Below, one piece after another: positions 36,710-46,341 of a stretch of DNA of 64,000 bases. The stretch's first letter is position 1. The number at the start of each line of letters is the position of its first letter. Under the pieces are notes generated by a model. The model was not told the origin of the DNA and did no database searches. It was given only the letters and a program-made list of their open reading frames with translations. The position numbers and the translations under genes are program-made. The stretch is from Alphaproteobacteria bacterium 32-64-14 (GTDB taxonomy: Bacteria > Pseudomonadota > Alphaproteobacteria > Caulobacterales > Hyphomonadaceae): assembly GCA_002280725.1 (NCBI GenBank), contig NCEM01000009.1, positions 125,607 through 189,606 on the forward strand, written 5' to 3'.

Positions 36710-37459
36710 CTAGGCGCAGGCCGCCGCGATCTTCAGAAAGTCGCCGGCCTTGAGGCTCGCGCCGCCCACCAGCGCCCCGTCCACGCCCGGCACATGCATG
36801 AGTTCACGGGCATTTTCGGGCTTGACCGAGCCGCCATACAGCAGCCGGATACCCTCGGCCGCCGCGCCAAAGCGCTGTTGCAGGGTCGCGACCATGGCCG
36901 CGTGGACCTCGGCAACCTGTGCTGTGGTCGGGGTCCGGCCCGTGCCGATAGCCCAGATCGGCTCATAGGCGATCACGGTGGGGGTCGTGGCCGCGGCATC
37001 CGGAATGGAGCCGGCCAGCTGGCCGGCGATCACGGCCAGGGTTTCGCCCCGGTCGCGCTGCTCGAGGCTTTCGCCGACGCAGATAATTGGCGTCAGCCCT
37101 GCCCGGTAAGCGGCAGACGCCTTGGCGGCGACGACCGCGTCCGTCTCGCCATGGCCGGCGCGACGTTCCGAATGCCCAACGATCACGAAGCCGGCGCCGG
37201 TATCCGCCAGCATTTCCGGGCTGATGTCGCCGGTGAAAGCGCCTGAACGCTCGGCATGGCAGTCCTGCCCGCCGAGGCCGATCGCGGAGCCCTCCAGCGC
37301 GCTGGCGACGGCTGAAATCAGGGTCGCAGGCGGACAGATCGACAGGTCGACGCCGGAAAGCGCCTTCGCGCCGTCAACCATGGCGCGAACCTCGGAAAGC
37401 GAGGCCTTGAGCCCGTTCATTTTCCAGTTGCCGGCGACCAGCTTCCTGCGCGTCGTCAT
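36710..37459 (-). CDS. tpiA: Triose-phosphate isomerase
   Basis: 249 residues from the ATG at 37459, with CGAGG upstream. Interconverts dihydroxyacetone phosphate and glyceraldehyde 3-phosphate. Active-site residues: Lys13 (GNWKMN), His96 (VGHSERR), Glu166 ([11 protein letters not shown]), and the GGSVKPENA phosphate loop. Normal length. It is first of the tpiA-secG-pyrG group and divergent from ppiD across 195 nt. Confidence 0.98.
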   Translation of the reverse strand: MTTRRKLVAGNWKMNGLKASLSEVRAMVDGAKALSGVDLSICPPATLISAVASALEGSAIGLGGQDCHAERSGAFTGDISPEMLADTGAGFVIVGHSERRAGHGETDAVVAAKASAAYRAGLTPIICVGESLEQRDRGETLAVIAGQLAGSIPDAAATTPTVIAYEPIWAIGTGRTPTTAQVAEVHAAMVATLQQRFGAAAEGIRLLYGGSVKPENARELMHVPGVDGALVGGASLKAGDFLKIAAACA

Positions 37460-37654
37460 CAATCCTCGCCTCGTGCGATGGCAGTGCGTGCAATTTCCGG
37501 CCGGTTCTGACCCGCCCGGAAGCGCTTGGCTGCTGTAATGTCGCAATTTCCTGCGGTGAAGCGGGTTTCCCCTTCGCCGCAAAATGCTCTAGCAAGCCGT
37601 GTTCCAGCGGACAACCAATCCGGTTGCACGTCGTCTTTCAGGGAGTTTCGCCGC

Positions 37655-39562
37655 ATGATTGGCGGAATGCGCAAGTTCGCGAGATCGAAGTGGGCCCTCA
37701 TCCTGCTTTTCATCCCGCTGGTCATCGCCCTCGCGGTGACGCTGCCGGACACGTTCGGCGGCGGCATGTCGGGCGGCACGCTGACCAAGATCGGCGAGCG
37801 CGAAGTCAAGGGCACGGAAGTGCGCGCCGAGATCGACCGCGCGATCCGCCGCGCCCTGATCGAGGAACAAAAGGTCATCAGCCTGGCGGAAGCGGCACAG
37901 CCGGGAGGGCTGGCCGAACGCGAACTGCTGTCGATGGAGTATCAGGACACCGTCCTCGCCTTCGCCGACAAGATGGGCATCCGCGCCAGCGCCGAGACCC
38001 TGAAGGCATATCTCGAACGTAATCAGGTGCTGACCAACGCCTTCGGCAAGGTCGATGTCGCCTCGATCCGGGCCGAGGCCCAGGACCGCGGCATTTCTCC
38101 GCTGGAGTTCGAGCAGTTCCTGCAGGACTTCCTCACGCAGCGCTATGTCGAGGTCGCCGCGTTCAGCGCCGTGAATCTGCCGGACGTCCTGTCGGAGCCC
38201 TTCATCAAGTATTTCGGCGAGACGCGCACGCTATCGCTCGCGCGGCCCACGCCCGCAGGCATCGCCGGCGTCGCGCCGCCGACCGATGCCGACGTCGAGG
38301 CATGGTACAATATCAACAAGGAACGCTTCACGCAGCCCGAGCGCCGCCGCATCTCCGCGCTGGTTTACACGCCGGACGATTTCCTCGACCAGGCGCCGCT
38401 CACCGACGAGCAGGTCCGCGCCGAGTATGATGCAAGCATCAAGCTGTATTCGACGCCCGAGACGCGCGACATCGTGGAATACAACGGAACCGACCGTAAC
38501 TCGGTTCAGGGTTTCATCGATCTCGTGATGCAGGGCCTGACGCCGGAAGAAGCGCTCGCACGCTCGACAGGCATCACGCCGATTGAGCGCAAGGTCATGC
38601 CGGAGCAGATCGAGGACGAGAACTATCGCAAGTTCCTGTTCGAGCTTCCCGCTGGTCGTGTTCACAACGCTCCATTCCAGGTCACCGAGGGCGCACCCTT
38701 TCAGACTGCGCTCGTCAAGACGATCACGCCCGGAACGCCGACCCCGTTCGAGCAGGCGGCCGAACAGGTCCGCCGCAATCTGGCGCTGCCGGAAGCCTCC
38801 CGCCTTTATGAAGAGTCCGCCGAACCCTTCCGCGACGCGGCTGGCGGCCAGTCGCTCGAAGAGATCGGCAAGCAGTTCGGCCTGCCGGTCTATAACCTCG
38901 CGCCGGTCAACGCGCAGGGGCGCACGGCGAATGGCGACCAGGCTGCCCTGCTCGTCGCCAACCGCGACGCGATGCGCGACCTGTTCACGCTGGCGCCCGG
39001 TCAGATGACAACCGTCTATGAAGGCGACAACCAGCGCTCGATGTTCCGGCTCGATGAAATCGTCCCTTCAAGTATCCTGCCGCTCGCCGACGTGAAGGAT
39101 GAGGTTCGCCAGATCGTGATGGCTGAAAGGCAGCTCGCCGCGATGGAAGCCGCTGCAAATGCGATGGTCACCGCGGTGAAGGGCGGCGCCCAGTTCGGCG
39201 CGGCCGCGACCGCCAGCAAGCTGGAAGCGCTGCCTGCGATCACGCTGACGCGCGAAGGCGGCCAGCAGATCGATCAGGCCCTGGTCACCGCCGGGTTCGC
39301 GCTCAAGGAAGGTGAAGTCGGCCTGATCCGCGGCTCCAGCGGCGAAGCCTGGGTGGCGCGTGTGGACGCTATCATTCCGGCGACGCCCGAAAGCACGGCG
39401 CTGATCCGGATGCAGATGGGCAGCCAGGTGAACCAGTCGCTGCAGCAGGATCTGGCTGAAGTGTTCCAGCGCGGGCTCCAGAACGAGGTGGAGTTCAAGC
39501 GAAATGAGGAAGGCATCACCGCCTTCTTCAAGGGCATGCAGCCGCAGGATACGGCGCAATGA
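37655..39562 (+). CDS. ppiD: SurA/PpiD-type periplasmic folding factor
   Basis: 635 residues from the ATG at 37655, with AGGGAG upstream. One N-terminal membrane anchor (SKWALILLFIPLVIALAVTL, about residues 11-30), a SurA_N-like helical domain (40-200), a parvulin-like region (about 225-360, diverged) and further helices to the C-terminus. PpiD helps release and fold proteins leaving the Sec channel. The typical parvulin active-site motifs are weak, as is common for PpiD. Its stop overlaps the trpE start (ATGATG), so translation of the trp operon may be coupled to it. Confidence 0.9.
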   Translation: MIGGMRKFARSKWALILLFIPLVIALAVTLPDTFGGGMSGGTLTKIGEREVKGTEVRAEIDRAIRRALIEEQKVISLAEAAQPGGLAERELLSMEYQDTVLAFADKMGIRASAETLKAYLERNQVLTNAFGKVDVASIRAEAQDRGISPLEFEQFLQDFLTQRYVEVAAFSAVNLPDVLSEPFIKYFGETRTLSLARPTPAGIAGVAPPTDADVEAWYNINKERFTQPERRRISALVYTPDDFLDQAPLTDEQVRAEYDASIKLYSTPETRDIVEYNGTDRNSVQGFIDLVMQGLTPEEALARSTGITPIERKVMPEQIEDENYRKFLFELPAGRVHNAPFQVTEGAPFQTALVKTITPGTPTPFEQAAEQVRRNLALPEASRLYEESAEPFRDAAGGQSLEEIGKQFGLPVYNLAPVNAQGRTANGDQAALLVANRDAMRDLFTLAPGQMTTVYEGDNQRSMFRLDEIVPSSILPLADVKDEVRQIVMAERQLAAMEAAANAMVTAVKGGAQFGAAATASKLEALPAITLTREGGQQIDQALVTAGFALKEGEVGLIRGSSGEAWVARVDAIIPATPESTALIRMQMGSQVNQSLQQDLAEVFQRGLQNEVEFKRNEEGITAFFKGMQPQDTAQ

Positions 39563-40995
39563 TGCAGGCGCTGCCCCGGCTTCTTGTCAGGCGCCGGGTC
39601 GACGACACGGAATCGCCTGTCTCAGCGATGCTGAAGCTCAATCCGAATTCGGATGGGCTCGTGTTGTTCGAAAGCGTTGTGGGCGGGGAATCGCGCGGGC
39701 GGTATTCCTTCATCGGCATGGCGCCCGACCTGTGGTGGCGCGTGAAGGGCGGCAAGGCGGAAACCTCGCTGACCAGCGACTTCCGCGAGGTGCTGTCGAC
39801 GTCCACGGACATCATGGGCTCACTGCGCAGTTTCATCGATGCCTGCAAGGCCGATGGTCTCGATGGGCTACCGCCCATGGCCGCCGGCGCCTTCGGCTAT
39901 CTCGGCTATGACATGGTCCGATATGTCGAGCGCCTGCCCGAGCCCAAGCCCGATCCGAACGGCGTGCCTGAAGCCATGCTGATGCGCCCGGGCGTCGTGC
40001 TGATCTTCGACGGCGTGAAGCAGGAGATCATCATCGCCGCGCCCGAGCGCGGTGGCGCAAAGGTAACCGAGGCGCGGATCGATGCGATCGAGGCCGTGCT
40101 GGACCAACCCATGCCGCCGTCGCGCCCGACAGAAGCGCCGGTCGAGAAGGTTGATTTTGCCTCGAACACCAGCAAGGCCCGCTATCTCGACATGGTCGAG
40201 AAGGCCAAGCAGTACATTCACGCGGGCGACATCTTCCAGGTCGTGCCGAGCCAGCGCTTCTCCGCGCCGTTCGAGCGGTCTCCCTTCGCGTTCTATCGCG
40301 CCCTGCGCAGGCTGAACCCCTCGCCTTTCATGTTCTACGTGAACTTCGGCGGCTTCCAGATTTCGGGGTCGAGCCCCGAGATTCTCGTGCGCGTACGCGA
40401 TCGCGTCATCACCGTACGCCCGATTGCCGGAACATTGCCGCGCGGCGCGACGCCTGCCGCCGACCAGGCCAATGCAGAGCGGCTGATCGCGGATCCCAAG
40501 GAGCGCGCGGAGCACCTGATGCTGCTCGATCTCGGCCGCAACGATGTCGGTCGCGTAGCCGCGCGCGGAACGGTGAAGGTCACCGAGAGTTTCACCATCG
40601 AGCGCTATTCGCACGTGATGCACATCGTCTCCAACGTGCAGGGCGTGTTAAAGGATGGCGAGGACATGGTCTCCGCGCTCGCGGCGGGCTTTCCTGCGGG
40701 CACGACATCTGGCGCGCCCAAGATCCGCGCCATGCAGATCATTACCGAACTCGAGCCGCATGCGCGCGGCGTTTATGCGGGCGGCGTCGGCTATTTCGGC
40801 GCGGGCGGCGATATGGATACGTGCATCGCGCTGCGCACCGCAGTGTTCGCAGGCGGCAAGATCCACGTGCAGGCGGGCGGTGGTGTAGTCTACGACAGCA
40901 ATCCCGAGAGCGAATTCATGGAGACGGTGCACAAGGCCAGCGCCCTCTTCCGCGCCGCCGAGGAAGCGACGCGCTACGACCGGGGGAACAGATGA
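39559..40995 (+). CDS. trpE: Anthranilate synthase component I
   Basis: 478 residues. First committed step of tryptophan synthesis, with TrpG supplying ammonia. The N-terminus carries LVLFESVVGGESRGRYSFIG, including the ES of the usual LLES tryptophan feedback site. The catalytic domain has YIHAGDIFQVVPSQRF, VRPIAGTLPRG, DLGRNDVGRVA and the C-terminal GGGVVYDSNPESEF. It begins in a 4-nt overlap with ppiD and ends in an ATGA overlap with trpG. The length is slightly short of the common 500 but no motif is missing. Confidence 0.97.
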   Translation: MMQALPRLLVRRRVDDTESPVSAMLKLNPNSDGLVLFESVVGGESRGRYSFIGMAPDLWWRVKGGKAETSLTSDFREVLSTSTDIMGSLRSFIDACKADGLDGLPPMAAGAFGYLGYDMVRYVERLPEPKPDPNGVPEAMLMRPGVVLIFDGVKQEIIIAAPERGGAKVTEARIDAIEAVLDQPMPPSRPTEAPVEKVDFASNTSKARYLDMVEKAKQYIHAGDIFQVVPSQRFSAPFERSPFAFYRALRRLNPSPFMFYVNFGGFQISGSSPEILVRVRDRVITVRPIAGTLPRGATPAADQANAERLIADPKERAEHLMLLDLGRNDVGRVAARGTVKVTESFTIERYSHVMHIVSNVQGVLKDGEDMVSALAAGFPAGTTSGAPKIRAMQIITELEPHARGVYAGGVGYFGAGGDMDTCIALRTAVFAGGKIHVQAGGGVVYDSNPESEFMETVHKASALFRAAEEATRYDRGNR

Positions 40996-41576
40996 AAGTC
41001 CTCCTGATCGATAACTACGACTCGTTCACCTACAACCTCGTCCACTATCTCGAAGAGATCAGTCCGAAGGTGAATGTCGAAGTCGTGCGCAACGATGCGT
41101 TGAGCGTGAAGGACGCGCTGGCGAAGGGCGCTGACGCCATCGTGCTGTCGCCCGGCCCGTGTACGCCTGCTGAGGCGGGCATCTGCATGGACCTGATTGC
41201 ACAAGCGCCGGACGATCTACCCATTCTCGGCGTGTGCCTTGGCCACCAGGCCATCGGCCAGGTGATGGGCGGTATTGTTGAAGGCGCGCGCGAGATCGTT
41301 CACGGTAAGGCGTGGGATGTGAAAGTTCACGGCGGCGTGCTGTTTGAAGGCGTGCCCGCAGAGATCGAAGTGGTGCGCTATCACTCTCTGGCGATCCGCC
41401 GGAAGGGCATGCCCAACGTGCTGACCGTGGATGCCGAAACCGCAGACGGCGAGATCATGGCCGTGAGCCACGCGACGCGGCCGGTCTATGGCGTGCAATT
41501 CCACCCGGAATCCATCGGCTCACAGCACGGCAAGACGATGCTGGCCAACTTCCTGAAGAAGGCGGGCCTCACATGA
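40992..41576 (+). CDS. trpG: Anthranilate synthase component II (glutamine amidotransferase)
   Basis: 194 residues. Class I amidotransferase with oxyanion motif LSPGPCTPAEAG, catalytic Cys82 in GVCLGHQ and the His171/Glu173 pair in FHPES. Starts at ATG 40992 in an ATGA overlap with trpE and ends in ATGA with trpD. The C-terminus MLANFLKK is typical. It forms the complex with TrpE in the cytoplasm. Confidence 0.97.
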   Translation: MKVLLIDNYDSFTYNLVHYLEEISPKVNVEVVRNDALSVKDALAKGADAIVLSPGPCTPAEAGICMDLIAQAPDDLPILGVCLGHQAIGQVMGGIVEGAREIVHGKAWDVKVHGGVLFEGVPAEIEVVRYHSLAIRRKGMPNVLTVDAETADGEIMAVSHATRPVYGVQFHPESIGSQHGKTMLANFLKKAGLT

Positions 41577-42589
41577 GCGAGTATGTCCGCCTCGTCGTGG
41601 ACAAGCTGGTCAACGGGAAGCGACCGGCGCCCGAAGAGATTTCGACGGCGTTCGAGGCAATTCTCGCGGGCGATTCCACGCCGGAACTGATCGCGGCATT
41701 TCTCGTCAGCCTGCGTTTGCGCGGCGAGACGGTGGATGACATTGTCGCGGGCGCGGGCGTGATGCGCCGCCACGCGCGGCGGGTAAACGCACCTGCCCAC
41801 GCCATCGACACCTGCGGCACGGGTGGGCTCAACTGGGTGTCGCTGAATACCTCCACCGCAGCAGCGCTCGTGGCTGCTGGCGCAGGCGCTATCGTGGCGA
41901 AGCACGGCAATCGCTCGGTTCCGCCCAAGGTCGGCTCAGGCGACGTGCTGGAGGCGCTGGGCGTCAATCTCGCGCCAAGCGACGCACAGCTTGAAGCCAG
42001 CTTCCGCGATGCCGGTGTAGCCTTCATGTTTGCTCCGTCGCATCATTCGGCGATGAAGCACGTCGCCCCGGTGCGCAAGGCGCTGGGCATTCGCACCATC
42101 TTCAACCTGCTCGGCCCGCTGGCCAACCCCGCGGGCGCCAAACGCCAGGTGCTCGGCGTGTTCGCCCCCGAATGGCTCGAACCCTACGCGCAGGCGCTCA
42201 GCAGCCTCGGCACCGAACGCGCCTGGGTCGTCCATGGCCGCGACGGGCTGGATGAAATCTCCACGGTCGGCACCACGCTGGTTGCCGAGCTCAAGGACGG
42301 CGAAGTGCACATGTTTGAGCTTTCGCCAGAAGAGCTGGGCGTCACGCGCCGCACCGTCGATCAGCTACGTGGCGGAACGGTGGAGGAGAATGCCGAAGCG
42401 CTGCGCCGCGTTCTGGCCGGCGACCCCTCGCCGTTTGCCGATCTCGTGATGGTCAATGCCGCTGCGGCTCTCGTGGTCGCCGACATCGTGCCGGACATGA
42501 AGACCGGTATTGAAGCTGCGCGCTCATCCATCCTGATGGGCAAGGCGATTGCCGCGCTCGATGCGTTGAGGCGCGCCACAAATGCTTAG
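41573..42589 (+). CDS. trpD: Anthranilate phosphoribosyltransferase with unusual PRPP loop
   Basis: 338 residues. Adds phosphoribose to anthranilate. The overall family match is good (LRGETVDDIVAG, AKHGNRS, NLLGPLANPAG, VHGRDGLDEIS). The PRPP loop reads DTCGTGGLNWVSLNTST (79-95), where most TrpD have GTGGD followed by TxNxST, so Leu86 replaces the usual Asp. Residues 115-122 read SVPPKVGS where SSKSG-type sequence is common. Ser94, Thr95 and Asn92 remain. It is embedded in the ATGA-coupled trp operon and overlaps trpC by 8 nt, so it is surely expressed. It is either a lineage variant or altered in PRPP or metal handling. Confidence 0.94.
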   Translation: MSEYVRLVVDKLVNGKRPAPEEISTAFEAILAGDSTPELIAAFLVSLRLRGETVDDIVAGAGVMRRHARRVNAPAHAIDTCGTGGLNWVSLNTSTAAALVAAGAGAIVAKHGNRSVPPKVGSGDVLEALGVNLAPSDAQLEASFRDAGVAFMFAPSHHSAMKHVAPVRKALGIRTIFNLLGPLANPAGAKRQVLGVFAPEWLEPYAQALSSLGTERAWVVHGRDGLDEISTVGTTLVAELKDGEVHMFELSPEELGVTRRTVDQLRGGTVEENAEALRRVLAGDPSPFADLVMVNAAAALVVADIVPDMKTGIEAARSSILMGKAIAALDALRRATNA

Positions 42590-43406
42590 CGACCGCCTCA
42601 AGGGCATCCTCGACTACAAGGCAGACGAAGTCGCGGCGTTGCGCCGCGAGCGCTCGACATCCTCGCTGCTGGCGGATGCGAAGGCCGCTTCTGCGCCGCG
42701 CGGCTTTGCCGATGCGCTGCTGAAGATCGCAGCGGCGGATGGCAACGCCCTGATCTGCGAGATGAAGCGCAAGAGCCCGTCAGCCGGCGACATCAGCCCC
42801 GGGCGCGATCCCGTTGAAGTCGCACGCGCCTACGAGGCGGGCGGCGCCGCGTGCATGTCTGTGCTGACCGATGGCCCCAGCTTTGGCGGCTCGATTGCCG
42901 ACATGGTCACCGTGCGTAACGCCGTAGGGATGCCGGTCCTGCGCAAGGATTTCATGATCGACCCGATTCAGGTGATCGAAGCCCGCGCCCACGGAGCCGA
43001 CGCCATCCTGATCATCATGGCCGCCGCGGACGACGCGCTCGCCAAAGAGCTGCACGCGACAGCGGACGAGCTTGGCATGTCGGTGTTGCTCGAGGCCCAC
43101 GATGAAGCCGAGATGGTCCGCGCGCTCGGCCTGCCCTCGCCGCTGATGGGCGTGAATAACCGCGACCTCAAACGCATGGTGACCGACCTGGGCGTCACCG
43201 AGCGCCTGTCCGACCTGATGCCCCCCGGCCGGCTGCTGATCTCTGAAAGCGGCGTCCGGGAAGCGGCCGATATCGCCCGCCTGCGCCAATGCGGCGCCCG
43301 GGGGTTCCTGGTTGGGGAAAGCCTGATGCGCGCCGGAAACCCAATGGAATCCGTGCGGTTACTGGCGAATGTTCGCCAGTTGTCCCAGAGACTAATTGAC
43401 CCATAA
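42582..43406 (+). CDS. trpC: Indole-3-glycerol-phosphate synthase
   Basis: 274 residues in a TIM barrel. Catalytic and substrate residues: ICEMKRKSPSAGD, VLRKDFMIDP, LLEAHDE, GVNNRDL and ISESGV. Monofunctional (no TrpF fusion). It starts inside the last codons of trpD (8-nt overlap) and ends 55 nt before lexA, with a LexA box immediately after its stop. Confidence 0.97.
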   Translation: MLSDRLKGILDYKADEVAALRRERSTSSLLADAKAASAPRGFADALLKIAAADGNALICEMKRKSPSAGDISPGRDPVEVARAYEAGGAACMSVLTDGPSFGGSIADMVTVRNAVGMPVLRKDFMIDPIQVIEARAHGADAILIIMAAADDALAKELHATADELGMSVLLEAHDEAEMVRALGLPSPLMGVNNRDLKRMVTDLGVTERLSDLMPPGRLLISESGVREAADIARLRQCGARGFLVGESLMRAGNPMESVRLLANVRQLSQRLIDP

Positions 43407-43409
43407 CGT

Positions 43410-43424
43410 GAACGATAGTAGAAC
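43410..43424. promoter_or_regulatory. LexA (SOS) box upstream of lexA
   Basis: GAACGATAGTAGAAC is an exact GAAC-N7-GAAC site (the reverse complement of GTTC-N7-GTTC), 37 nt before the lexA start and right after trpC. It implies autoregulation of lexA. Confidence 0.88.
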
Positions 43425-43461
43425 TATCTGCGACTCAACAGTTTAGAGGCCGTAGACAGTC

Positions 43462-44154
43462 ATGCTCACCAAGAAACAGCGCGAGCTGCTGCTCTTCATC
43501 AACGACCGGATCAAGGAGACAGGCGTCTCCCCGTCCTTCGACGAGATGAAGGAAGCGCTGGACCTGGCCTCGAAATCCGGGATTCACCGCCTGATTACGG
43601 CGCTGGAAGAGCGCGGGTTCCTGCGCCGTCTCGCCCACCGGGCGCGGGCGCTGGAAGTGCTGAAACTCCCCGAGAGCGCTGTTCCGCAGCCCATGGGCCG
43701 CGCGCCTTTCCGTCCCAGCGTTGTCGAAGGCAATGGCGCCGCCCGCAAGGCTGCGGCCTCCGCCGCGCGGCCGAGCATGATCCCGGTCATGGGCCGGATC
43801 GCTGCCGGTACGTCGATCGAGGCGATCGAGCATGAGACGCACCGCGTTGCGGCGCCGACCGAGGAACTGGATCCCGATACGCACTTCGCTCTGGAAGTTC
43901 AGGGCGAGAGCATGATCAACGCCGGTATTCTCGACGGCGACACCGTGATCCTCAAAAGGACCGACCATGCCGTCTCCGGCGACATCGTTGTGGCGCTGAT
44001 CAACGAGGAAACCGCGACGCTGAAGCGTTTCCGCAAGAAGGGCGGCTCGATCGCACTTGAAGCGGCGAACCCGGCCTTCGGCACACAGATTTTCGGACCG
44101 GATCGCGTGCGCATTCAGGGCAAGCTGGTCGCGCTGGTTCGCCGGTATCATTAG
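43462..44154 (+). CDS. lexA: LexA repressor
   Basis: 230 residues. N-terminal winged helix (1-65: [39 protein letters not shown]), a 45-residue linker, and the C-terminal S24-type self-cleavage domain. Cleavage site Ala115-Gly116 (GRIAAGTS), nucleophile Ser150 ([10 protein letters not shown]) and general base Lys188 ([10 protein letters not shown]). RecA filaments stimulate cleavage after DNA damage. Predicted targets seen here are ssb, uvrA and lexA itself. Confidence 0.98.
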   Translation: MLTKKQRELLLFINDRIKETGVSPSFDEMKEALDLASKSGIHRLITALEERGFLRRLAHRARALEVLKLPESAVPQPMGRAPFRPSVVEGNGAARKAAASAARPSMIPVMGRIAAGTSIEAIEHETHRVAAPTEELDPDTHFALEVQGESMINAGILDGDTVILKRTDHAVSGDIVVALINEETATLKRFRKKGGSIALEAANPAFGTQIFGPDRVRIQGKLVALVRRYH

Positions 44155-44181
44155 CGTTGTCGCTGCTCTGCGCCGGTCGAC

Positions 44182-46323
44182 TCAGTTGTCCTTCGTCGTT
44201 TCCCGCGCGCGATAGAGCGGCTGTTCCCATGCGCGTCCGACGGACGGAAGCGCTGGCTGGAGCGCGAGTTGCTGCCCGTTCCGAACGATAGCGGCGCCGC
44301 CGGCGTTTGCGAACAGGCAGGGGTTCACGTTGAGCTTTGGTGCGCCCGGCTCGGATGATAGCGTCAGCGTTGCGGACGACGGGCATCCCGCAGCAGGCGT
44401 CACAACCGAAGGAGCGATGCTCGCCTCGCCCTCCAGCAGCTGAAGCTCGCAAGCGGCGCCTTTGCCAGGACACGGCGATTTCCCGATGTCATCGCCCACA
44501 ATCAGCGGGTCGAGACCGTTCTCGTGGCGCCAGTCAGTGAGCTGCACCCATCCTTCGGGTTGTTCGAGGAAGACTGCGCCGTCATTGGAAACGTAGCCGA
44601 TCGCCTGCGGCGCGGTGAGCCACACGGTGATCGCGGCGGCGGCCGGGAAGATGGCGAACAACCTGCCCTTGCGCGCGAGAATGCAGAACAGTGCGATGGC
44701 CACGGCGGCGAGCGCCATGCCTGTTCCATCAAGGCGCGGCACGTCCACGTCCGGTGAAGCTTCCGCGGAAAAGCGCGCGATCCAGAGCACGACTTCGAGG
44801 CTCAGCCCCATCAGCCAGAGAAAGGGCGCCTGCAGTCCGAAAGGTGTTGCGAGCGCTGCAACGGCGGCGACGGGCGTGGTCCACAGCGTGATGACCGGCG
44901 TGGAGGCGATGTTGGCGAACACGCTGAAGATCGCGGCGCGGTCGAAGTGATGAAGCGCAAACGGCAGCGTTGCGAGTGACGCCACCAGCGAGGTAGCCGC
45001 AGCTGCCCCAAACCACGCACCCACGCGGCGGAAGATGCCCGGCCGGTCTGGGTTCTCCATCTTGGGCCACATCTCGTACAGGGCGATTAGGGCGCCAGAC
45101 GCAGCGAACGACATCTGGAAGCCGGGCGTGACGACGGACTCCGGCTGCAAAACAACCACGACGGCGAGCGCCACGGCCAGCGAGCGCAATGAGACAGCCG
45201 GACGGTCGAACAGCTTCGCGCCAAAGCCGATCAGCGCGATGATGTAGGCGCGCTGTGTCGCCACCTCCATTCCCGAGATGAGGAAGTAGAGCGTGCAGGC
45301 AACGATGGCCGCGAAGGCCGCCACCCGCACCGCAGGCATGCGTAGCGCCAGGGGCTCTATGAAGGGCCACAGGAGGCGGATGATGAAGAAGATCACGCCA
45401 CCGACCAGCACCATGTGCACGCCGGAAATCGACAGGAGGTGAGCAAGGCCGGACAGCCGCAACGCTTCGGCATCCTCCGGTGTGATGAAGCTGCGGTCGC
45501 CAGAGACCATCGCCGCTGCGATCCCCCCGCCCTCCTCTCCGGCGGCATCGTTGACGTGCGTGGCGATAGCCCTGCGCACGGCGCCCAACCACTGGAAGGC
45601 CGTGTCAGTTGCCGCCGTTGGCGGTCGGGTGGGCAACGGCTCGCATCCGCCCGTCGAGAATCCGACGCCGCCAAGCTGTTGAAACCACGCATCGCGATGG
45701 AAGGCATAGTCTCCCGGCACGACCGGCCGTGGCGGTGGAGACAGGATGGCGCGGCACACGACGGCGCGGCCGGGTTCAAACTCCAGCTCGCCCTTGAAGC
45801 TGAAGCGGATGAAGTCGGGCGTCGCCTCTGGCGTCAGGCGTTCGATGGCGCGGACGTCGATGCGGACACGGCGGCTTCGCTCGCTGGAATCGATCTCCGC
45901 GATGATCCCTTCGATGCGAACCGGACCGATCTCTTCCTTCAGCACGGGCACGGCGACCGCGAGCGTCCGGATCTTTCCGGAAAGCGCCCCGGCGCCTACG
46001 CACGCGACAATGGCCATCAGCAGCGCCAGCATGCCCGATCCGCGCTGGCGCAAAGCAAGCCAGCCCGCCAGCCCGATCAGGATCGGCGCGATCAGGACCG
46101 GCCAGTCAGGCTCGAACGGCGCGGTCATGTAAACCGCTGCCCCCGCCACCAGCCCAAGCGGCAGCAAGAGCGGCCAGCGCAGCGCCTGATCCTGAAAAGC
46201 CTGCCGGAAAAACCCGCCCACGCGGCTGAAGACGCCCTGCCCGCCATGCGGCCCGGCGGCCCTTGCTTGGAGAGGGGCGGATGTGATCTTCAGGGCCCGC
46301 GCTCCCGTGTGGGGCAGCCCCAA
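44182..46323 (-). CDS. comEC: ComEC/Rec2-type DNA uptake channel without a full metallo-hydrolase domain
   Basis: About 713 residues from a TTG at 46323; the exact start is unclear because the frame stays open into gltX. Eight or more membrane helices. Competence domain motifs: SGDRSFITPEDAEALRLSGLAHLLSISGVHM (key part HLLSISGVHM), ISGMEVATQRAYI and GFQMSFAASGALI. An N-terminal soluble domain of the DUF4131 type precedes it. The C-terminal 130 residues are soluble, but the HxHxDH zinc motif of the usual metallo-beta-lactamase part is absent. It is probably an inner-membrane single-strand DNA channel. Convergent with lexA, 27 nt apart. Confidence 0.9.
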   Translation of the reverse strand: MGLPHTGARALKITSAPLQARAAGPHGGQGVFSRVGGFFRQAFQDQALRWPLLLPLGLVAGAAVYMTAPFEPDWPVLIAPILIGLAGWLALRQRGSGMLALLMAIVACVGAGALSGKIRTLAVAVPVLKEEIGPVRIEGIIAEIDSSERSRRVRIDVRAIERLTPEATPDFIRFSFKGELEFEPGRAVVCRAILSPPPRPVVPGDYAFHRDAWFQQLGGVGFSTGGCEPLPTRPPTAATDTAFQWLGAVRRAIATHVNDAAGEEGGGIAAAMVSGDRSFITPEDAEALRLSGLAHLLSISGVHMVLVGGVIFFIIRLLWPFIEPLALRMPAVRVAAFAAIVACTLYFLISGMEVATQRAYIIALIGFGAKLFDRPAVSLRSLAVALAVVVVLQPESVVTPGFQMSFAASGALIALYEMWPKMENPDRPGIFRRVGAWFGAAAATSLVASLATLPFALHHFDRAAIFSVFANIASTPVITLWTTPVAAVAALATPFGLQAPFLWLMGLSLEVVLWIARFSAEASPDVDVPRLDGTGMALAAVAIALFCILARKGRLFAIFPAAAAITVWLTAPQAIGYVSNDGAVFLEQPEGWVQLTDWRHENGLDPLIVGDDIGKSPCPGKGAACELQLLEGEASIAPSVVTPAAGCPSSATLTLSSEPGAPKLNVNPCLFANAGGAAIVRNGQQLALQPALPSVGRAWEQPLYRARETTKDN

Positions 46324-46341
46324 AACCCGTATTGGACCCTG

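Noticed and set aside
45415..46341. N-terminal extension of GltX
   Set aside because: Antisense to comEC and not synthetase-like; the canonical N-terminus starts at 46342.
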